Below, one piece after another: positions 39,701-46,824 of a DNA stretch of 64,000 bases (the first letter of the stretch is position 1; every line of letters begins with the position of its first letter). The stretch lies in contig JAJGOT010000202.1 in assembly GCA_022457155.1 (NCBI GenBank), forward strand, positions 784,001-848,000. The letters run 5' to 3'. Made by a program: the position numbers and the translations under genes. Under the pieces are notes generated by a model. That model saw only the letters and a list, made by a program, of their open reading frames with translations. It was not told the origin of the DNA and ran no database searches. The DNA comes from Cladopsammia gracilis. Lineage: Eukaryota > Cnidaria > Anthozoa > Scleractinia > Dendrophylliidae.

Positions 39701-42700
39701 TATAAACGTATGGAGGTCCTCGAAGTAAGATTTATCCCTTAAAGCTCTTCTTTTTCCACTAAAGCGACTTCTGAGTATCCCTTATTTAGTATCCCTGTCT
39801 TGAGTAGCAAACCGCGAAAAATGCAGAGAAATAACTACTTTACTGCTCCACTAAACACAGCGAAAGATCAAACTTTTAATGTGTTTACCGAGCTGACGAC
39901 TGTGTAGCCGCGCGGGTGGCGTACGGACACACATTTCACGCGAAACATTCCGCTAGCCATGACCATGAAAAATGACGGCATAGGTTCTATGAGTATGGTG
40001 CTGCGCAGCCAGGCCTTCGGCCCGGCAAGTGCTCCGCTGTGATGTTCTGATGAGAAAATCGAAAATAATTTTTTCGATATCGATTTTCTTTTCAGTGTTA
40101 GCCGTCTAAAACAGTGAAGTTTCAATTCCGGTGGGTTACAAACCACGCAACTAAGAAAGACTGGAAATAGTCCGGTGTGACGTCAAAACAAGAATGCCGG
40201 TGCCGATGTTTCTCGGTTCCTCACATTTTTTGGTGCGCCCTGAGGAAGAAACATGGTTCTATTACGGTGTGTTGTCTACGGTTGTAGCAAAACGCACCAA
40301 AAAAAACGGAAGAACTGATAAATCGCGACACTGACATCCTTGTATTGACGTCACAGCGGACTATTTCCAGTCTTTCTTCTTGCGTGGTTTTGTAACCCAC
40401 CGGAAGTAGAATTTCATGTTTTTTAACTGACGGCTAAATCACGGACAAGAAAAATCGATATAGAAAACCTTTTCTCGACTTTCTTATCAGAACGCCATGT
40501 AGATTCCAATTGGGCTTAAATAAAGCGAGTACATAAGGCTGGTTCTTACTAACGACGGAGTCGGAGTCGGAGTCGGAGTCGGAGTCGGAGTCGGAGTCGG
40601 AGTCGGAGTCGGAGTCGGAGTCGGAGTCGGAGTCGGAGTCGGAGTCGGAGTCGGAGACGGGGTCGGAGTCGGAGTCGGAGTCGGAGTCGGAGTCGGAGTC
40701 GGAGTCGGAGTCGGAGTCGGAGTCGGAGTCGGAGTCGGAGTCGGAGTCGGAGACGGAGTCGGAGTCGGAGTCGGAGACGGAGACGGAGACGGAGTCGGAG
40801 ACGGAGACGGAGTCGGATTCGGAGACGGAGTCGGAGTCGGAGTCGGAGTCGGAGTCGGAGTCGGAGTCGGAGTCGGAGTCGGAGTCGAAGCCGGGGTCGG
40901 AGCCGGAGTCGGAGTCGTAATCGGAAGCGTATCTAGTGAAAATCAAACAACGGAGTCGTAAGCAGAGCTTCCGATTGCGCTTATGATTCCGTCACTTACG
41001 ATCCAGTGAAAACTAGATTGTCGGAGTCGTAAGCAAGGAATGGGGATTGTGATTCGCTTCTGCTTGCGACTCCGACAATCTAGTTTTCACTGGATCATAA
41101 GCGTCAGAGTCATAAGCGGAATCGAAAGAAAATGGAACCGTTCTGATTCTTTCGACCCCGATTCCGTTGAGCTAATGACTTAGCTAACGACTCCGATTTT
41201 CGATTTTTACTAGGTCGGAAGCGCTCTTACGACTCCGACTATGACAATTATCTCGAAATTCCAAAGTCGTATTCGTACTCGATTTCGTACTCGTAGTCAA
41301 CTGATCTCAAGGTCGCTTTTAAGGAAAGCACCTTTTATAATTACATTTTTCGGGTTTGCCGGATCAACGCAGAAGTGTAGTGGTGAAGGAGAGATCTTAG
41401 CGTGCCACTGACTCCAAAATCTCGCTGTAGAACGTTTAGGAGAATGGAATGTTTAATGGTGTCAAAAGCGGCACTAAGGTCCAAGAGCACGAGAAGTGTT
41501 ACCTCCTTATTGTCCATACGCATCAAGATATTCTGAACTTTCCGTAGAGCAGATTCCGTCGAGTGAAACTTATGGAAGCCAGATTGAAATTTAGGAAGAG
41601 GTGCATGGTTTTCACAGTGGTCCAACAGTTGCTGAAGAGCAGCCTTTTCCGCAACTTAAGAGATAAATGGAAGATAACTGACAGGGCGAAAATTTTTATA
41701 AACCAAATCAAGGCTGGACTTCTTCAATAGAGGAACAACAATCGCAGTCTTCCAGTTATCGGGAACACGGCCATTTAGAAGGGACATATTAACCATCTCA
41801 GTGATAGTGTGGACCAAAACATCAAGGCAAGACTTTAATAGCCATGTGGGAACAGGATTAAGCTGACAGGATGCATTGGAAGATTCACGAACAATCTCGG
41901 AGACGTCTTCAACAGAAAGCGTAGAAAAATGCTGTAATTTCTCCACAGGATTAACAGCTAAAAGTTGAGGTTCTTGAACTTGGATCTTGTTAAGATTTTC
42001 TTTGATAAGTTAATTTTGGCTAAAAAAAATAAGTGCCAAATTCATTTGCAAGCTGTGCGGCATTATCATGTTCAGGTAGGCACGTCCCAAGAGGGCCCTT
42101 GGACAGTCAACCACACGAAACAGTTTTTTCGAGTCACCTCGCTTCAGGATCGCACCAAAGCGTGTTTTTTTTTTTTTTTTCGTCATTTTCTCTCCATAGA
42201 CTACAAGATAGAAAATACACACATCTAAACTCAGTAGAACTCAATAGCGCGTGCGTTTTGCGATCATATTTATACTAGCAGTAATCACAGATTATGGAGA
42301 CGCGTTCGAAGGAACTTCCGGCGGAAATGAGCCCCTAACATAAACCAGTAGAGCGTTTTCACTGACGTCATTTCAAAATTCAGAAGCCGTTTTCGATTCC
42401 AAACTGTTTATGGAATTGTAGAGAGTGTAAAGCTACACACCAGGGCCAAATTTTGAAGTGCAAGAGCATTTAGTTCAAGAGTTATAGGCGAACGAGTGTT
42501 AGACATTTTTAGTAAGAAATGTGTGGAGTGGCCATCTTGGTGTACCACTTTGGTACACCAACATGGTGGTCAAACATTCAAAGCTTTAATTACACCAAAA
42601 ATCTCATCACAAAATATTGTATTCACTATAAGTTCCATTAAATCGGCTCATAAGCATCTATAATTCAAAAAAACTTTCAACTGGTTCAATTTTGTTTATT

Positions 42701-45700
42701 TTCACGGCGCATTTGAAATAGCGTGACGGATTGCGTGACACATTTAAAACCTTTATAAATCGGAAGGAAAACATCGTTAAAACCTGAAACTTTTTGTGAA
42801 AGATTATAACACTGGTATCCATATACCATGTTAGAAACAGCTTTGTAGGATGTATACTTTAGATTTTTGAATTTTTATGACGTCATGTGAAAACGCTCTA
42901 TAGGGGCGGCCATTTGGAAGACCGGCCACCAAAAAAGCTCAAATTTTACTGCACATAAACCACAGGAAAGCCAACACGAAAGCCAACACGAAATTAGGAT
43001 TGCGTTCTTGGAACGCGATAATTTAGACTACTGCAGAATTCAAAACTACAGGTAACAAGCGTTTTTCACTTACAAATCTTGACATCTTCTGCTTCAAAAT
43101 GCCTCTCACGGGTAAACACATTGTCGTTCTTGATTCTCTCCCTGAATTCGCGATCTACTTCTCTCGTTTTCTCGTTCAACCAATCGTCTCTCAATTTCTT
43201 GTACGCGTCGTTCTTCGCTGCCGGTAGCTTCCAAATTCCTACACCTTTCGTTCTTCTACATGTTCCACAACCAGTCACTGCACAGTTCTTACCTGGCATT
43301 GTGATACTAAACTCTTGTTTTTCATATTTATGCTATTTTATCCTCGATCGCACGACAATTTATCAAAATATAAGCAAAAGATTACTCGCGCTTCGAGAGT
43401 CATGTCACTCTGGACGCCATCTTTAGTTTTTATGTGTAGGGTCAATATCACGTGACTACGCAAAGACATCGTTCTTTGAAGTTTGCCGGCTTTCATAACC
43501 AGTCCCCTCTACTAACTATGTTCTGAGTTGAAAAGAGTTGGATTTTCGCCTGCAAAGAAGGAATCATTCCTTTCTGGATGATCCGGTTTTAGTTTTGAGC
43601 TGTATAAGTCTTTATAGAAACATTCACCTTGGTTGAGTATTTCCTTATCAGTGGTGATGAAAACGTTGTTATCACCTGTTTTTAATTGAGTTATTGTTCC
43701 TTGTCTGTAGTGTCTTTCTTCTAGGCCGAGGAAATATCTAGTGTTTTTTTCACCTTCGTCATACCATCTAACCTTGGCTCGTACAATAACACCTTGTTTG
43801 TTATATTCGATTATGTGTTCAAGTTCTCTCTTTTTGCTTTCAAGTTTTGTTTGAAATTCTGTTTTTCTTTATTCAGACGTGAGGGAGTTTCCAATTTCTT
43901 TATCTAGCTGGGAGATCGAATGTTCTGTCTCTTCTTTTTAACTTGACATTGTTCGTTTTTCCCCTAACGCGTAACTAATAGATTTTTATCTTACTTTTAA
44001 TTTTACCATCTCCCACAGCCAAGCTTTTAGCCAGCAGGGTGGCTGGGCGTCCTATGGACGCCCCCTTTTTGAAGAAATTCATGAAAATTGCACCTAATAC
44101 TTTAAAAATTTATGATGAGAAATATCTTCAGGTCGCCCACTTTTCATTTTCTGGCTAAAAGCCTGCGGCCACGGCAAAGCTGGGTTAATCGAATTTTCGC
44201 CCTGGTATTCTTGTTTGACTGATTATAAGGCCGTTTACACGGCAGAAAAATCGGGTACGGACTCGTCAAAATAGTGGTACGGATTATTAAATGTTTGTCT
44301 ATCAACTTACACTGGATACCTTGATCTTTTGCTTTTTGTATTGCTTTGATTAGCACTTTTCTCTCCTCTTGAATTTCCCACGCATAATCCAGCGTAATAT
44401 AAGCATCCTTGAATCTCCGTGAATTTCCTTCTTTCGCGACCACACTAATTCTTTGCCTTCGCGGCATAAAAATCTTGCGATGGTCGGACGATTTCTGCTG
44501 CTTGAGGCCTTTACAATACGGTGGACAGCATGGAATCGCATACACATGGGATTTATTCCAAGCTCACGTTTTATGATTTCAATAACAAGTTCCTTGCAAT
44601 TCTCATCTTTGTTTTCCGGTATGTTATTGAACTTGAGCTGGATTTTCGCGACGGTTGTAGCTTTCAAGGGCGATATTATTTTCTTTTTCTTTCGCTAGTT
44701 GCTCATTTAGTTTAATTACATTCAAACTTTCCTTGATTTCGTGTCTGAAGCAGCCCATCTCGACTCTAATTTATTTCGTGGAGCTTGCTTTCTAGGCTTC
44801 CTTGTAGGGTTTTAATCATATCCGCCGATTGGGAGAACTTGTCGGCGTCCGGCATTTCTTCACTTGTTAATCTGGCTTTTTTATCTTCGGACGTTGGGCT
44901 GCTCGAAAAAGATCTATCGCCTCTCTTCTTCGCGTCTTTCGACATCTGATTGGAGAAGACTACTTTACTGAACGTTTTACGGCGGTACATTATTTCTTAG
45001 ATTAAATTTTTGGGCAAGAAACCATGTCAATATTTCCTCAGATTAGGAAAACGTAGCGGCCGCCATCTTGTTCGGTTCAATACTCAGTTATAATGACATC
45101 TTTTTTTTTTCCTTTTATGATAGTAATGTCCTATGACTGGTCTCGCTAATATAACATCGATCGTTTACGAAAGGGAAATTTGTCCTGCCGAAATATCGAA
45201 ATTTCGATTAAATAAACTCGCACTCACAATAACATTTTGTTTTTGTCGCAACTATTAAACTTACCTTAGCGCAGCTATGTTAATTTCAGTAGCTTCCAAC
45301 CAGCTCAAGCTTTCCTTTATTACGAAGCATGCAGCACTTGGACTCCCTTTTTTTATCGCGTTGAAGACACTAATTGATAATACCTTACAAGTTTTAAATG
45401 GAAATTTGTGGCCACAGTTCACCTGCCAAACGTCATTTTCTTTTTACGCAACCTATTTAAAGACTTAGTATTGTCCTTTATGCTTCACGTGCCTCTGAAC
45501 AATAGAAGTCTCGCTCTTGTGCAAACGAAAACAACAGACGCGTTAAGCATAATGGGCAATAATAGCCCTATAAGCTAAGCAGTAGGTAATTTAATTTGAC
45601 CTAACTTGATTTAATATATGTGTATTAATTTACTGAGCGACCGCTCCATTGCCGGATTAGCCTCGCTATTGGCAATTATTATTAATTAATGATTAAAGAT

Positions 45701-46782
45701 TAAAGATACTCCCCTTGCTTCGCGAGGTTCTGCGAGACACGTATTTCTAATTTATTTATTTACTGATTTTCTTTGATTGTTTTGTCAACAGATGGATTCA
45801 ATGGTGATTCTGGAGACCATCACACTCTCCTTTTGTTCCTCATGATGACGGCCAGTGATCTCTCTGATCAAACCAAGAATTGGGAAGGAACAAGAAGAAC
45901 AGCGGTAAGACACTTGTTTGATCCACTTTATTAGCCCTTTCAGCTGCCCAGAGCAGCTAAAATCCTCTTAAAATAATCTATTTTGATTTTATAATGGTAT
46001 GTAAACGAAAGACACTCAGCGCCTCAAGAAAGTGCTATACTAAACACCTTCCCTTTAAAAGTTAAAGAAGAAGAGGAGCCTTACACAGCGCACATATCAC
46101 ATGTCCCATGGCGCTTTGCATTCACTGTTATGAGAATAACATCGGACTTCAGTTTATGAAGGCGCCTCAGGCAGCCGCCATCGGTCCACTGTTGATCTCA
46201 TCTACCCTACCCCACCAATTTACATGGCTCAATGTTAACCTCAATGGCAGTCAAAGAATTAAAGAGCGCTTCTATCAATTCAGGACAGAGTTACACATAG
46301 CTTGTTCCAGGCGTTCAGATAATGGGGAACGGATTCTGATAGAGGGGGGATTAGCCGCGAAAGAGAGTTTTCTCGCCTATTTCCATGTTCGCATTTTTTT
46401 TCTTTACTTCGCTCCCCAATGTCTGAACGCCTGCAACAGGCTAGGGTAGACAGCGGTCAAACGCAAAAATCAACTCCACTTCTGGTTTACATTGCTTTGA
46501 AAACTGAGGCTTGCAAGAAAACGTTAGAAAAATTATAGTGATAAACCGAATATCTAGTTACAAAAGCTTTTGCTTTAAAACATTTCAGCTAGATGATTTC
46601 AGTTAAAAGAGAAATGAGAATCACGATCATGCTATTTCTACCGCTTATTTTTCTTTTATAATAATACCAAGTTGTTAAACGTTGTGACTAACAGCTGCTA
46701 TGTTTTGCATAGATTCAGATTCGGGTTCTTTTGCACGTTTTCAGAAACAGCCTTGAATTTTGCGTTTTAAGTGGAAGATAAT

Positions 46783-46824
<42 letters not shown>

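Noticed and set aside
40434..40946. 170-residue Asp-Ser-rich open frame on the minus strand
   Set aside because: It is the translation of the GGAGTC satellite; no non-repeat domain is attached.
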